Shown here in pieces: positions 1 through 6,749 of a stretch of 11,139 nt of DNA (position 1 is its first letter; the number at the start of each line of letters is the position of its first letter). A model generated the notes under the pieces. The model was not told where the DNA came from. It saw only the letters and a program-made list of their open reading frames with translations, and ran no database searches. The translations under genes and the position numbers were made by a program. This stretch comes from Hyphomicrobiales bacterium (GTDB lineage: Bacteria > Pseudomonadota > Alphaproteobacteria > Rhizobiales > Aestuariivirgaceae), in assembly GCA_026987255.1 (NCBI GenBank), contig JALSNA010000265.1, forward strand, positions 1-11,139, in the 5' to 3' direction.

Positions 1-59
1 GCACCTTTGGAAAGCATCTCATAAGCCGCCCGTGCGATTCCGTCAAGCGGCATTGCCAT
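1..59 (-). CDS. Unrecognised protein, N-terminal fragment (runs off left edge)
   Basis: An open frame starts at an ATG at 59-57 and stays open to the window edge, giving 19 full codons reading MAMPLDGIARAAYEMLSKG. A clear Shine-Dalgarno GGAG lies 8 nt upstream (68-71), in the 30-nt spacer after adk. A second ATG at 53 is in frame but is less well spaced from it. It follows adk on the same strand and is probably cotranscribed. In many alphaproteobacteria rpsM comes next, but S13 normally begins close to MARIAGV, which is not seen here. Too little is visible to name a family. That it is a real gene is inferred from start, ribosome binding site and position only. Confidence 0.6.
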   Translation of the reverse strand, partial: MAMPLDGIARAAYEMLSKG

Positions 60-67
60 GCTTTTTT

Positions 68-71
68 CTCC
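68..71 (-). promoter_or_regulatory. Ribosome binding site of the gene after adk
   Basis: GGAG on the minus strand followed by an A-rich 8-nt spacer and ATG at 59. This is the main evidence that a translated gene begins at the left edge, and it favours the ATG at 59 over the in-frame ATG at 53. Confidence 0.6.
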
Positions 72-89
72 ACGGTGCCTGCGCGCGCC

Positions 90-749
90 TCAAGCCAAGG
101 AATCCAGCACCTCCTCGATTTGCCGGGTCACGTCGTCGATGGCGGCCATGCCGTCCACCTTTTTGACGATTCCCTTGGACTCGTAATAGTCGATCAGCGG
201 GGATGTCTGCGCATGATAGGCCGAAAGCCTGGAGCGCACCGTCTCCTCGTTGTCATCGGCCCGGCGGGTGAACTCGGTGCCGCCGCATTCGTCGCACACG
301 CCCTCCCTGGCCGGTTTCTCGAACGTGTCATGATAGCCCTTGCCGCATTTTGCGCAGGTGTAACGGCCGGTGATGCGCTCCACCAGGGCCTCGTCGTCCA
401 CATCCAGAACCACCACGCCATCGAGTTTCATGCCCTTCGAATCGAGCATCTTGTCGAGCTCCTCGGCCTGCGCCACGGTGCGCGGGAAGCCATCGAAAAT
501 CACCCCCGGAGCGGCCTTCACATCGGCCTCGTCCAGACGGTCGGAAATGATGTTGATGACGATCTCGTCGGTGACCAGCTCGCCCTTTTCCATCACGTCC
601 TTGGCCTTCTTGCCATATTCGGTGCCTGCCTTGACGGCGGCGCGCAGCATGTCGCCGGTGGACAGCTGGATCAGGTTGCGGCTCTTTTCCAGACGCTTGG
701 CCTGGGTGCCCTTGCCCGCGCCGGGAGGGCCAAACAGAATGATGTTCAT
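90..749 (-). CDS. adk: Adenylate kinase, zinc-type LID
   Basis: Cytosolic adenylate kinase, 219 aa, interconverting ATP + AMP and 2 ADP. The P-loop GPPGAGKGT is at residues 7-15, the AMP-binding motif FDGFPRT at 85-91, and the arginine-rich RRADDNEETVRSRL segment at 162-175. The long-form LID domain carries four cysteines at 132, 135, 152 and 155 (two CxxC pairs), the arrangement that holds a structural metal in zinc-type kinases; E. coli Adk lacks it. The start ATG at 749 lies 6 nt after the secY stop, and its ribosome binding site (GAGG) sits inside the end of secY, implying coupled translation. adk next to secY is common in alphaproteobacteria and Firmicutes but not in E. coli. Identification is secure. 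Confidence 0.98.
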   Translation of the reverse strand: MNIILFGPPGAGKGTQAKRLEKSRNLIQLSTGDMLRAAVKAGTEYGKKAKDVMEKGELVTDEIVINIISDRLDEADVKAAPGVIFDGFPRTVAQAEELDKMLDSKGMKLDGVVVLDVDDEALVERITGRYTCAKCGKGYHDTFEKPAREGVCDECGGTEFTRRADDNEETVRSRLSAYHAQTSPLIDYYESKGIVKKVDGMAAIDDVTRQIEEVLDSLA

Positions 750-755
750 GGTGGA

Positions 756-2090
756 TTACCTCTTCCTCTTCCCTCTCAATTTCGACTTCTTGACCAGCCC
801 TTCATACTGCTGCGCCAGCAGGTGTCCCTGGATCTGCGCCACCGTGTCCATGGTCACGCTGACCACGATCAGCAAGGATGTGCCACCGAAATAGAACGGA
901 ATGCGCATGTAGCTCGTCAGGATTTCCGGCAGCAGGCACACCACGGTCAGATAGAGCGCGCCGACGAAGGTGATGCGGGTCAGGACATAATCGATATATT
1001 CGGCCGTTTTCTCGCCGGGACGGATGCCGGGAATGAAGCCGCCATACTTCTTCAGATTGTCGGCCACCTCCTTGGGATCGAACATGATGGCCGTGTAGAA
1101 GAAGGCGAAGAAGATGATCAAGGCCGCATAGAAGAACAGGAACAACGGCTGGCCACGGCCCAGAAGGGCGGTCACGTAGGTCAGCCACTCCGGCCCCTGG
1201 CCCTGCATGAAGTTGGCCACCGTGATTGGCAGCAGCAGCAAAGAGGAGGCAAAGATCGGCGGGATGACACCGGCCGTGTTGAGCTTCAAGGGCAGATGCG
1301 AGGTCTCGCCCTGGAAGATCTTGTTGCCCTGCTGGCGCTTGGGATACTGGATCAGAATGCGCCTTTGCGCCCGCTCCATGAAGACGATGAAGGCGATGAC
1401 CACCAGCACCATGATGATGACGCCGATGATGGTGAAGGTGGAAAGCTGGCCTGTGCGCCCGAGCTCGAAAAGCTGCGCTATGGCCGAGGGCAGGCGCGCC
1501 ACGATGCCGGCAAAGATGATCAGCGAGATGCCGTTGCCCACGCCGCGCTGGGTGATCTGCTCGCCCAGCCACATGAGAAAGACGGTGCCGCCGGTCAGGG
1601 TGATGGTGGCCGAAAGACGGAAGAACAGCCCCGGATCGGTGACCACGTTGCCCTGCGCCTCCAGCCCGACGGAAATGCCATAGGCCTGCAGGGCCGCCAG
1701 GATCACCGTGCCGTAGCGGGTATACTGGTTGATCTTCTTGCGCCCCTGCTCGCCTTCCTTCTTGAGCTGCTCAAGGTGCGGCGAAACCGTTGTCATCAGC
1801 TGGATGATGATCGAGGCGGAGATATAGGGCATGATGTTGAGCGCAAAGATGGCCATGCGCCCCAGCGCCCCGCCCGACAGGCCATTCACCCAGCCCAGGA
1901 TGCCGCTGCTTTGCTGCTGCACCAGCCGCGACAGCTCCAGCGCATCGATGCCGGGAATGGGGATATAGGCCCCCAGGCGATAGACGATCAGCGCCGCCAG
2001 GGTAAACCAGATGCGCTTTTTCAGCTCTTCCGCCTTGGCCAGTGCGGAAAAATTGATGTTGGCCGCAAGTTGTTCAGCTGCCGAAGCCAT
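756..2090 (-). CDS. secY: Preprotein translocase channel subunit SecY
   Basis: SecY, 444 aa, the ten-helix inner-membrane channel of the SecYEG translocon that exports and inserts proteins with SecA or docked ribosomes. Visible marks are the family signature around residues 71-95 (GGALGRMAIFALNIMPYISA), the second signature at 173-189 (MWLGEQITQRGVGNGIS), the cytosolic GFIPGIRPG loop at 351-359 and a basic C-terminus ending GKRKR. Many hydrophobic stretches alternate with charged loops as expected. I start at the ATG at 2090 (MASAAEQLAA) because AGGG lies 6 nt upstream and this N-terminus is typical of alphaproteobacterial SecY. An in-frame extension to 2144 would add 18 atypical residues. 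An 83-nt spacer with a strong hairpin separates it from rplO. Confidence 0.98.
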   Translation of the reverse strand: MASAAEQLAANINFSALAKAEELKKRIWFTLAALIVYRLGAYIPIPGIDALELSRLVQQQSSGILGWVNGLSGGALGRMAIFALNIMPYISASIIIQLMTTVSPHLEQLKKEGEQGRKKINQYTRYGTVILAALQAYGISVGLEAQGNVVTDPGLFFRLSATITLTGGTVFLMWLGEQITQRGVGNGISLIIFAGIVARLPSAIAQLFELGRTGQLSTFTIIGVIIMVLVVIAFIVFMERAQRRILIQYPKRQQGNKIFQGETSHLPLKLNTAGVIPPIFASSLLLLPITVANFMQGQGPEWLTYVTALLGRGQPLFLFFYAALIIFFAFFYTAIMFDPKEVADNLKKYGGFIPGIRPGEKTAEYIDYVLTRITFVGALYLTVVCLLPEILTSYMRIPFYFGGTSLLIVVSVTMDTVAQIQGHLLAQQYEGLVKKSKLRGKRKR

Positions 2091-2136
2091 GGAAATCCCT
2101 GCCTGTTGTGGGCCAGCCCAGTGCGGACATGGCGGC

Positions 2137-2167
2137 TGGCGCACTCTCCGTCAAGGAAAGTGCGCCA
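2137..2167 (-). other. 13-bp hairpin in the rplO-secY spacer
   Basis: Arms 2137-2149 and 2155-2167 pair over 13 bp with one G-U pair in the minus-strand RNA, around the 5-nt loop UUGAC. The 5' arm reads TGGCGCACTTTCC and starts 7 nt after the rplO stop. The 3' side is followed by GCCGCCATG, not by a run of U, so it is not a standard intrinsic terminator. It may act in mRNA processing, stability or in separating secY translation from rplO; the function is inferred. Confidence 0.7.
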
Positions 2168-2173
2168 AAAGTC

Positions 2174-2656
2174 TCATTCAGCCGCGGCGCTCTTGCTGGC
2201 CGCCGTCATCTCGACGCTGCCGCCGGCCTTCTCGATGGCGGCGAGCGCGGAAGCCGAGGCATGGGCCACCTTCAGCGTCACCTTGGCCGTGATCTCGCCA
2301 TTGCCGAGCACCCGCACGCCCTGCCTGGCCCGGCGCACCGCGCCGGCCTCGACGAGGGCGGCCTCGTCGATGGTCTTTTTCGCATCGAGGCGCTTGGCGT
2401 CGATCAGCTCCTGGATGCGCCCGATGCTCACTTCCGAAAAGCGCTTCGGAGCATGCAGCTTGAAGCCGCGCTTGGGCAAACGCCGGTAGATCGGCATCTG
2501 GCCGCCCTCGAAGCCCTTGATGGCCACGCCGGAGCGCGATTTCTGGCCCTTGTGGCCGCGTCCGGCCGTCTTGCCCAGGCCGGAGCCGATGCCGCGGCCA
2601 ACGCGCTTGGCCTTCTTGCGGGCCCCGGGGCGATTGCTGAGTTCGTTGAGCCTCAT
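2174..2656 (-). CDS. rplO: 50S ribosomal protein L15
   Basis: L15, 160 aa, a late-assembly protein of the large subunit that binds 23S rRNA. The glycine- and basic-rich N-terminal segment at residues 20-43 ([20 protein letters not shown] and on) is the family's rRNA-binding extension, followed by [19 protein letters not shown] start at the ATG at 2656 (MRLNEL), the usual N-terminus. An in-frame ATG at 2677 would add MKWNECI, but it lies only 2 nt after a perfect hairpin, leaving no room for a ribosome binding site. The C-terminus is alanine-rich. It lies between rpmD (48 nt upstream) and secY. Confidence 0.97.
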   Translation of the reverse strand: MRLNELSNRPGARKKAKRVGRGIGSGLGKTAGRGHKGQKSRSGVAIKGFEGGQMPIYRRLPKRGFKLHAPKRFSEVSIGRIQELIDAKRLDAKKTIDEAALVEAGAVRRARQGVRVLGNGEITAKVTLKVAHASASALAAIEKAGGSVEMTAASKSAAAE

Positions 2657-2679
2657 GATACACTCATTCCATTTCATCC

Positions 2680-2697
2680 CGCCGGAAGCATCCGGCG
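2680..2697 (-). other. 7-bp hairpin in the rpmD-rplO spacer
   Basis: Perfect inverted repeat: CGCCGGA and TCCGGCG around a 4-nt loop (UGCU in the RNA), starting 7 nt after the rpmD stop. No U-tract follows. It occupies the position just upstream of the alternative rplO start at 2677 and argues against that start. The role is unknown. Confidence 0.6.
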
Positions 2698-2704
2698 TGG
2701 AAAG

Positions 2705-2896
2705 TTAACCTTCTTCGACAATGCGCACAAGGTGCGACACCTTGGCGATCATGCCGCGCACTTGCGGCGTGTCCTTCAGCGTGCGGCGGCGGTGCATCTT
2801 GTTCAGCCCCAGTCCGATCAGCGTCGCCCTTTGGTCCTTGGGCCGGCGAATCGGGCTGCCCACCTGCTCCACCGTGATGGTCTTGTCCTTGGCCAT
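2705..2896 (-). CDS. rpmD: 50S ribosomal protein L30
   Basis: L30, 63 aa, a small 23S rRNA-binding protein of the large subunit. The sequence shows the typical core: [15 protein letters not shown], then [23 protein letters not shown] and a C-terminal [10 protein letters not shown]. Length matches the bacterial family (about 60 aa). The start is the ATG at 2896 (MAKDKT): GAGG at 2906-2909 is 9 nt upstream. A TTG two codons further up would be only 3 nt from that site. It is placed between rpsE (52-nt spacer) and rplO as in other spc operons. Confidence 0.97.
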   Translation of the reverse strand: MAKDKTITVEQVGSPIRRPKDQRATLIGLGLNKMHRRRTLKDTPQVRGMIAKVSHLVRIVEEG

Positions 2897-2905
2897 GGCC
2901 AAAAT

Positions 2906-2909
2906 CCTC
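2906..2909 (-). promoter_or_regulatory. Ribosome binding site that sets the rpmD start
   Basis: GAGG in the minus strand, 9 nt before ATG at 2896 and only 3 nt before the alternative TTG at 2902. The spacing favours the ATG, giving L30 the N-terminus MAKDKT. Confidence 0.6.
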
Positions 2910-2948
2910 GTTTGTCCTTGTCACCCCGCCTTGACGGCGATGAAAAAC

Positions 2949-3479
2949 CTAGGCTTGCTCGTTGCGGCGGCTGCCGAGAATCTCGGAGACCTTCTTGCCA
3001 CGCCTTGCCGCGACCTTGCGCGGGTTGAGCGCGCCTTCCAGCGCCTTGAAGGTGGCGCGCACCATGTTGTAGGGATTCGACGAGCCGATGGACTTGGCCA
3101 CCACGTCCTGCATCCCAACCGCCTCGAAGACAGCGCGCATCGGGCCACCGGCGATGATGCCGGTGCCGGCCGGAGCCGTGCGGATGATGACCCGCCCGGC
3201 GTCGTGCTTGCCGGTCACGTCATGATGCAGGGTGCGCCCCTCGCGCAGCGGCACGCGGATCATGTTGCCCTTGGCGGCTTCCGTCGCCTTGCGGATGGCC
3301 TCGGGCACTTCGCGCGCCTTGCCATGGCCGAAGCCGACCCGGCCCTTCTGGTCTCCGACGACCACCAGCGCGGCAAAGCCGAAACGCCGGCCGCCCTTGA
3401 CCACCTTGGCCACACGGTTGATGTGCACCAGGCGATCGACAAATTCGTTGTCCCGCTCGTCGCGTTCGCGTTGTCTCAT
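2949..3479 (-). CDS. rpsE: 30S ribosomal protein S5
   Basis: S5, 176 aa, a small-subunit protein at the mRNA entry and decoding region that affects translational fidelity and the spectinomycin site. The N-terminal double-stranded-RNA-binding fold covers roughly residues 12-75 with the loop [10 protein letters not shown] at 26-35 and [22 protein letters not shown] at about 41-62. The C-terminal domain follows with [13 protein letters not shown] at 105-117 and the [10 protein letters not shown] segment at 133-142. No deletion is seen in the 26-35 loop, so no sign of spectinomycin resistance there. The ATG at 3479 follows the rplR stop by 24 nt. The stop is TAG. Confidence 0.98.
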   Translation of the reverse strand: MRQRERDERDNEFVDRLVHINRVAKVVKGGRRFGFAALVVVGDQKGRVGFGHGKAREVPEAIRKATEAAKGNMIRVPLREGRTLHHDVTGKHDAGRVIIRTAPAGTGIIAGGPMRAVFEAVGMQDVVAKSIGSSNPYNMVRATFKALEGALNPRKVAARRGKKVSEILGSRRNEQA

Positions 3480-3503
3480 TGCTTGTTATCCGCCTTTGCT
3501 CGA

Positions 3504-3866
3504 TTAGAAATCCAGGCCGCCTTCGCGGGCCCCGTCGGCCAGCGCCTTGACGCGGCCATGATAGATGTATCCGCCGCGGTCGAACACCACCTGCTTAACG
3601 CCCGCCTTCCTGGCGCGCTCGGCAATCAGCTTGCCCACTTCCGTGGCCGCCTCGACATCGCCGGTGCTCTTCAGCGTCTTGCGCATGTCCGGTTCGTTGG
3701 ACGACGCCGCGGCCAGCGTCACCCCGGCCCTGTCATCGATGATCTGCGCATAGATATACTTGTGCGAACGGAAAACCGACAGACGCGGCCGCTCTCCCGC
3801 CTTCTTGCGGATCGCCCGGCGCACCCGCGCCTTGCGCCTGTCCTGCACTTTCAGTTTGCGAACCAT
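3504..3866 (-). CDS. rplR: 50S ribosomal protein L18
   Basis: L18, 120 aa, which with L5 (and L25 where present) binds 5S rRNA and anchors it in the central protuberance. The very basic N-terminus ([20 protein letters not shown], about residues 10-29) is the 5S RNA-binding tail. Then come [18 protein letters not shown] and a C-terminal [28 protein letters not shown], which is the family signature and expected end. Start ATG at 3866. The spacer to rplF upstream is 86 nt and contains a perfect hairpin; rpsE follows 24 nt downstream. Confidence 0.98.
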   Translation of the reverse strand: MVRKLKVQDRRKARVRRAIRKKAGERPRLSVFRSHKYIYAQIIDDRAGVTLAAASSNEPDMRKTLKSTGDVEAATEVGKLIAERARKAGVKQVVFDRGGYIYHGRVKALADGAREGGLDF

Positions 3867-3905
3867 GATCCTTGTGACCTTTCGCCTTCAAATCCGTGAT
3901 ACCCG

Positions 3906-3927
3906 CCACCGGCGTCATGGCCGGTGG
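3906..3927 (-). other. 8-bp hairpin in the rplF-rplR spacer
   Basis: Perfect inverted repeat CCACCGGC / GCCGGTGG around a 6-nt loop (CAUGAC in the RNA). It lies 25 nt after the rplF stop and 39 nt before the rplR start. The following bases are CGGGTATC, so there is no terminator U-tract. Possible mRNA processing or stability element; function not shown. Confidence 0.6.
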
Positions 3928-3952
3928 GAAACCCTGCATGGCGCCCGCGCGC

Positions 3953-4486
3953 CTACTTCTTCTTGCCTTCCTTGCGGAAGACATATTCATCGGCATAGCG
4001 GATGCCCTTGCCCTTGTAGGGCTCCGGCTTGCGCCATTCGCGGATCTCCGCCGCCACCTGGCCCACCGCCTGCTTGTCGATGCCGGAAATGATGATCTGG
4101 GTCGGCTGCGGAATCTGCACCTCGATCCCCTCCGGCACCTTGTAGACCACATCGTGGCTGTAACCAAGGTTGAGCTTGATGTCGCGCCCCTGCAGGGCGG
4201 CGCGATAGCCCACGCCATTGATCAGCAGCGTCTTGGAGAAGCCCTCGGTCACGCCGGTGACCATGTTGGCGATGATGGTGCGCGTCATGCCCCAGGCCGA
4301 GCGCGCCGGCTTGCTCTCGTTGATGGGCTTGACGATGACCTGATCGCCATCGATCGTCACCTCCACCAGATCCACCAGGGAGGCCTGAAGCTGCCCCTTG
4401 GGGCCCTTGACCGTGACGACATTGCCATCCAGCGTGACGGTCACCCCGCCCGGAACAGCAACCGGTTTCTTGCCTATGCGAGACAT
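3953..4486 (-). CDS. rplF: 50S ribosomal protein L6
   Basis: L6, 177 aa, a two-domain protein near the GTPase-associated centre and the sarcin-ricin loop of 23S rRNA. The N-terminus [17 protein letters not shown] is typical. The two similar halves join around residues 80-90 ([20 protein letters not shown]), and the C-terminal signature [11 protein letters not shown] is at 154-164, followed by a lysine-rich end. Length is the usual 175-180 aa. Start ATG at 4486; AAGG/AAAGG-rich sequence lies upstream. It is preceded by a 112-nt spacer with two hairpins, the longest spacer in the window, and followed by an 86-nt spacer. Confidence 0.98.
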   Translation of the reverse strand: MSRIGKKPVAVPGGVTVTLDGNVVTVKGPKGQLQASLVDLVEVTIDGDQVIVKPINESKPARSAWGMTRTIIANMVTGVTEGFSKTLLINGVGYRAALQGRDIKLNLGYSHDVVYKVPEGIEVQIPQPTQIIISGIDKQAVGQVAAEIREWRKPEPYKGKGIRYADEYVFRKEGKKK

Positions 4487-4513
4487 TGGTCTTGCGCCTT
4501 TCCTTTAGTCCCC

Positions 4514-4544
4514 GGCGCGCACCCCTTGCGGTATCATGCGCGCC
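4514..4544 (-). other. 8-bp hairpin (second) in the rpsH-rplF spacer
   Basis: Perfect arms GGCGCGCA / TGCGCGCC at 4537-4544 and 4514-4521, with a 15-nt loop. The loop holds CCGCAAGG (4524-4531), which can also pair with the CCTTGCGG arm of the neighbouring hairpin (4570-4577). The structure ends 27 nt before the rplF start and is not followed by a U-tract. The sequence is directly visible; a switching role is inference. Confidence 0.6.
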
Positions 4545-4568
4545 AATGTGCTTTTCATCCAATCAGTT

Positions 4569-4593
4569 TCCGCAAGGCTCCGGGCCTTGCGGA
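4569..4593 (-). other. 10-bp hairpin (first) in the rpsH-rplF spacer
   Basis: Perfect arms TCCGCAAGGC / GCCTTGCGGA at 4584-4593 and 4569-4578 around the 5-nt loop CCGGA. It begins only 5 nt after the rpsH stop codon, within the mRNA footprint of a terminating ribosome. It is followed by AACTGATTGG, not a U-tract, so it is unlikely to be an intrinsic terminator. Confidence 0.7.
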
Positions 4594-4598
4594 CTTCA

Positions 4599-4997
4599 CT
4601 AGAAGACCCTGCAGATCACCTCGCCGCCCACATTGGCCTCGCGCGCCTTCGCATCGCTCATGACGCCCTTGGAGGTGGACAGGATGGAAATGCCCAGGCC
4701 GTTGTAAACCACCGGCATGTCGCTCACCGACGAATAGACCCGCCGCCCCGGCTTGGAAACGCGCTGGATTTCGCGGATCACCGGCTCGCCGTCGTAATAT
4801 TTCAGCTCCACTTCGATTTCCGCCTTGCCGTTGTCATACTGCGTGGTGGTGAAACCGCGAATGTAGCCTTCATCGGCCAGCACCTGCAAAATGCGCTCGC
4901 GCATCCTGGAGGCGGGCATGACCACCCTGGTCTTGCCGCGGCCATGGGCGTTGCGAATGCGGGTCAGCATGTCGCCGATGGGATCTGTGATCGTCAT
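4599..4997 (-). CDS. rpsH: 30S ribosomal protein S8
   Basis: S8, 132 aa, a primary 16S rRNA-binding protein of the small-subunit central domain; in E. coli it also represses the spc operon by binding its mRNA. The N-terminus [20 protein letters not shown] is typical. The C-terminal rRNA-binding signature occupies residues 107-132, with [20 protein letters not shown] and the ending ICRVF. Start ATG at 4997 with AGGAG 9 nt upstream; stop TAG. The spacer to rpsN is 39 nt and that to rplF is 112 nt. S8 feedback in this organism is plausible from the family but no mRNA target could be recognised by eye. Confidence 0.98.
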   Translation of the reverse strand: MTITDPIGDMLTRIRNAHGRGKTRVVMPASRMRERILQVLADEGYIRGFTTTQYDNGKAEIEVELKYYDGEPVIREIQRVSKPGRRVYSSVSDMPVVYNGLGISILSTSKGVMSDAKAREANVGGEVICRVF

Positions 4998-5036
4998 GTC
5001 ACGATACTCCTGGTCTCAAAATCGTCTCCGCCCGGC

Positions 5037-5342
5037 TTACCAGCTGGACTTGGTCATGCCCGGTATCAGGCCCTGGTTCGAAAGTTCGCGCAGCGCAATG
5101 CGCGACATGCGCAGCTTGCGGTAATAGCCGCGCGGACGCCCGGACACCACGCAGCGGTTGCGGATGCGCACCGGAGCGGAATTGCGCGGCAGCTCGTTGA
5201 GCTTCAGCTGGGCCGCGAAACGCTCTTCCATGGGCCGGGAGCGGTCGCGCGCAATGGCCAGCAGCCGCTTGCGCCTGGAGGCATACTTCTTCGCCAGCTT
5301 CTTGCGCTTGTTGTTGATCTCGATAGCGCCTTTTTTCGCCAT
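5037..5342 (-). CDS. rpsN: 30S ribosomal protein S14, zinc-free long form
   Basis: S14, 101 aa, a small-subunit head protein binding 16S rRNA. The signature region reads [21 protein letters not shown] (from residue 61), with a single cysteine at 64 rather than the four of the short zinc-ribbon form. It is therefore the long, zinc-independent type usual in proteobacteria. It ends with the typical [11 protein letters not shown]. Start ATG at 5342, 46 nt after rplE. No zinc-responsive second copy is visible in this window. Confidence 0.98.
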   Translation of the reverse strand: MAKKGAIEINNKRKKLAKKYASRRKRLLAIARDRSRPMEERFAAQLKLNELPRNSAPVRIRNRCVVSGRPRGYYRKLRMSRIALRELSNQGLIPGMTKSSW

Positions 5343-5388
5343 GACCGGATCTCGCCTTTCTTCGTTCGTTGTCCTTGGCCCTGCCCCG

Positions 5389-5967
5389 TCAGGCGGCCTT
5401 TTTCTGCCGCTTGCGGAACGGGAAATTGAAGCCTTCCAGCAGCGCCCGGGCCTCTTCGTCGCTCTTCGCCGTGGTGGCGATCACAACGTCCAGCCCCAGC
5501 ACCTTGTCGATCTTGTCGTAATCGATCTCCGGGAAGACGATATGTTCCTTGATGCCCAGGGCATAGTTGCCCCGCCCGTCGAAGCTCTTTGCGTTCAGGC
5601 CGCGGAAATCGCGCACCCGCGGCAGGGCGATGGTCACCAGCCGGTCGAGGAATTCATACATCCTGTCGCCGCGCAGCGTCACCTTGCAACCGATGGGCAT
5701 GCCCTCGCGCAGCTTGAAGGTGGCGATGGACTTCTTGGCCCTGGTGATGACCACCTTCTGGCCGGCGATCTTCTCCAGCTCGGCGGCGGCGATCTTGACC
5801 AGCTTGGAATCGTTGACCGCCTCGCCAACGCCCATGTTCAGCACGATCTTCTCGATGCGCGGAATCTGCATCGGGTTCGTGTAGCCGAACTTCTCCGTCA
5901 GCTTCTTCTTCAGCGCATCCTCGTAGAGCTTGCGCAGGCGCGGGACATAGGTTTCTTTCTTAGACAT
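5389..5967 (-). CDS. rplE: 50S ribosomal protein L5
   Basis: L5, 192 aa, which binds 5S rRNA and contacts the P-site tRNA and the small-subunit head across the central protuberance. The family signature appears as [16 protein letters not shown] (from residue 35), then [23 protein letters not shown] and [20 protein letters not shown]. The C-terminus is basic. The start ATG at 5967 lies 8 nt inside rplX, with GGAG 9 nt upstream, so the two genes overlap and are probably translationally coupled. In E. coli this junction is the S8 repressor target; here the overlap leaves no spacer for such a site. Confidence 0.98.
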   Translation of the reverse strand: MSKKETYVPRLRKLYEDALKKKLTEKFGYTNPMQIPRIEKIVLNMGVGEAVNDSKLVKIAAAELEKIAGQKVVITRAKKSIATFKLREGMPIGCKVTLRGDRMYEFLDRLVTIALPRVRDFRGLNAKSFDGRGNYALGIKEHIVFPEIDYDKIDKVLGLDVVIATTAKSDEEARALLEGFNFPFRKRQKKAA

Positions 5968-6283
5968 CGATCACTTCTCCCGAACGCTTGGCGAACCGCA
6001 CCTTGCGGCCATCCTCGAGAATCCTGAAGCCAACCCGCGTCGGCTTGCCGTCCTTCGGATCAACGATCGCCAGCTTGCACAGCCGGATGGGGGCCTCCTT
6101 GGAGATGATGCCGCCTTCCGTGGTCTGGGTCTGCTTCTGGTGGCGTTTGACCATGTTCACGCCCTTGACGATGGCCCTGCCCTCCTTGGGGAGCATCTTG
6201 AGCACCTCGCCTTTCGCGCCCTTGTTGCGGCCAGAAATCACGATGACCTGGTCGCCCTTCTTGATCTTGAACTTGACCGGCAT
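5960..6283 (-). CDS. rplX: 50S ribosomal protein L24
   Basis: L24, 107 aa, an early assembly-initiator protein of the large subunit that binds the 5' part of 23S rRNA near the tunnel exit. The N-terminal KOW motif is visible at about residues 7-34 ([20 protein letters not shown]). It is followed by [15 protein letters not shown] and [14 protein letters not shown]. Start ATG at 6283 overlaps the rplN stop by one base (TGATG), so the longer upstream open frame is not used. Its own stop overlaps rplE by 8 nt. Confidence 0.97.
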   Translation of the reverse strand: MPVKFKIKKGDQVIVISGRNKGAKGEVLKMLPKEGRAIVKGVNMVKRHQKQTQTTEGGIISKEAPIRLCKLAIVDPKDGKPTRVGFRILEDGRKVRFAKRSGEVIDV

Positions 6284-6651
6284 CACAGCACCTCCGGAGC
6301 CAGTGAAATGATCTTCATGTGCTTCTTGGCGCGCAGCTCCCTGGGCACGGGGCCGAAGATGCGCGTGCCAATCGGCTCGCCCTGGTTGTTGATCAGCACC
6401 GCCGCGTTGCGGTCGAAGCGGATCGCCGAGCCGTCGGGACGGTGCACGTCCTTGGCGGTGCGCACCACCACGGCCTTCAGCACCTGGCCCTTCTTGACCT
6501 TGCCGCGCGGAATGGCCTCCTTGACGGAAACCACGATGATGTCTCCCACCGACGCATAGCGGCGCTTGGAGCCGCCCAGCACCTTGATGCACTGCACGCG
6601 GCGCGCGCCGGAATTGTCGGCGACTTCGAGCTGTGTTTCTGCCTGAATCAT
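6283..6651 (-). CDS. rplN: 50S ribosomal protein L14
   Basis: L14, 122 aa, a beta-barrel large-subunit protein that forms intersubunit bridges with 16S rRNA. Near-complete similarity to the known family is visible: [18 protein letters not shown] at the start, [19 protein letters not shown] in the middle, [18 protein letters not shown], and the conserved ending [12 protein letters not shown] start at the ATG at 6651; a longer open frame to 6702 adds residues absent from the family. Upstream is a 98-nt spacer from rpsQ with a two-part hairpin. In E. coli the spc promoter lies at this spacer, but I see no good promoter here. Confidence 0.98.
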   Translation of the reverse strand: MIQAETQLEVADNSGARRVQCIKVLGGSKRRYASVGDIIVVSVKEAIPRGKVKKGQVLKAVVVRTAKDVHRPDGSAIRFDRNAAVLINNQGEPIGTRIFGPVPRELRAKKHMKIISLAPEVL

Positions 6652-6677
6652 GGCATCACCCGTTTCTTTTGTTCCTG

Positions 6678-6707
6678 GGCGCAACCGGGGCAGGAGCCCC
6701 ACGCGCC
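6678..6707 (-). other. Two-step hairpin in the rpsQ-rplN spacer
   Basis: The inner stem is GGGGC / GCCCC with loop UCCU. The outer stem is GGCGC / GCGCC, joined through a 2-nt by 4-nt internal loop. It lies 42 nt after the rpsQ stop and 26 nt before the rplN start. No U-tract follows in the minus strand. This spacer corresponds to the place of the spc promoter in E. coli, but neither a -35 nor a -10 box was convincing. Confidence 0.55.
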
Positions 6708-6749
6708 TGTTTCATCGCCTGCCTGGCACCTGTCCCGTTCCTTGAGGGA

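Noticed and set aside
75..2489. 804-codon open frame on the plus strand opposite adk, secY and rplO
   Set aside because: It lies antisense to three certain genes, its product is rich in His, Asp, Arg and Ala with no recognisable domain, and long antisense frames are expected in GC-rich genes with strong third-position bias.
2988..3479. Possible spectinomycin-resistance change in S5 or macrolide-resistance change in L4/L22
   Set aside because: The [10 protein letters not shown] loop of S5 and the tunnel loops of L4 and L22 look intact, with no deletion or insertion visible.
4487..4598. Possible intrinsic terminator or internal promoter upstream of rplF
   Set aside because: The hairpins lack a U-tract on either strand, and the TTGGAT...CATGAT pair of boxes is a poor promoter match with no support.
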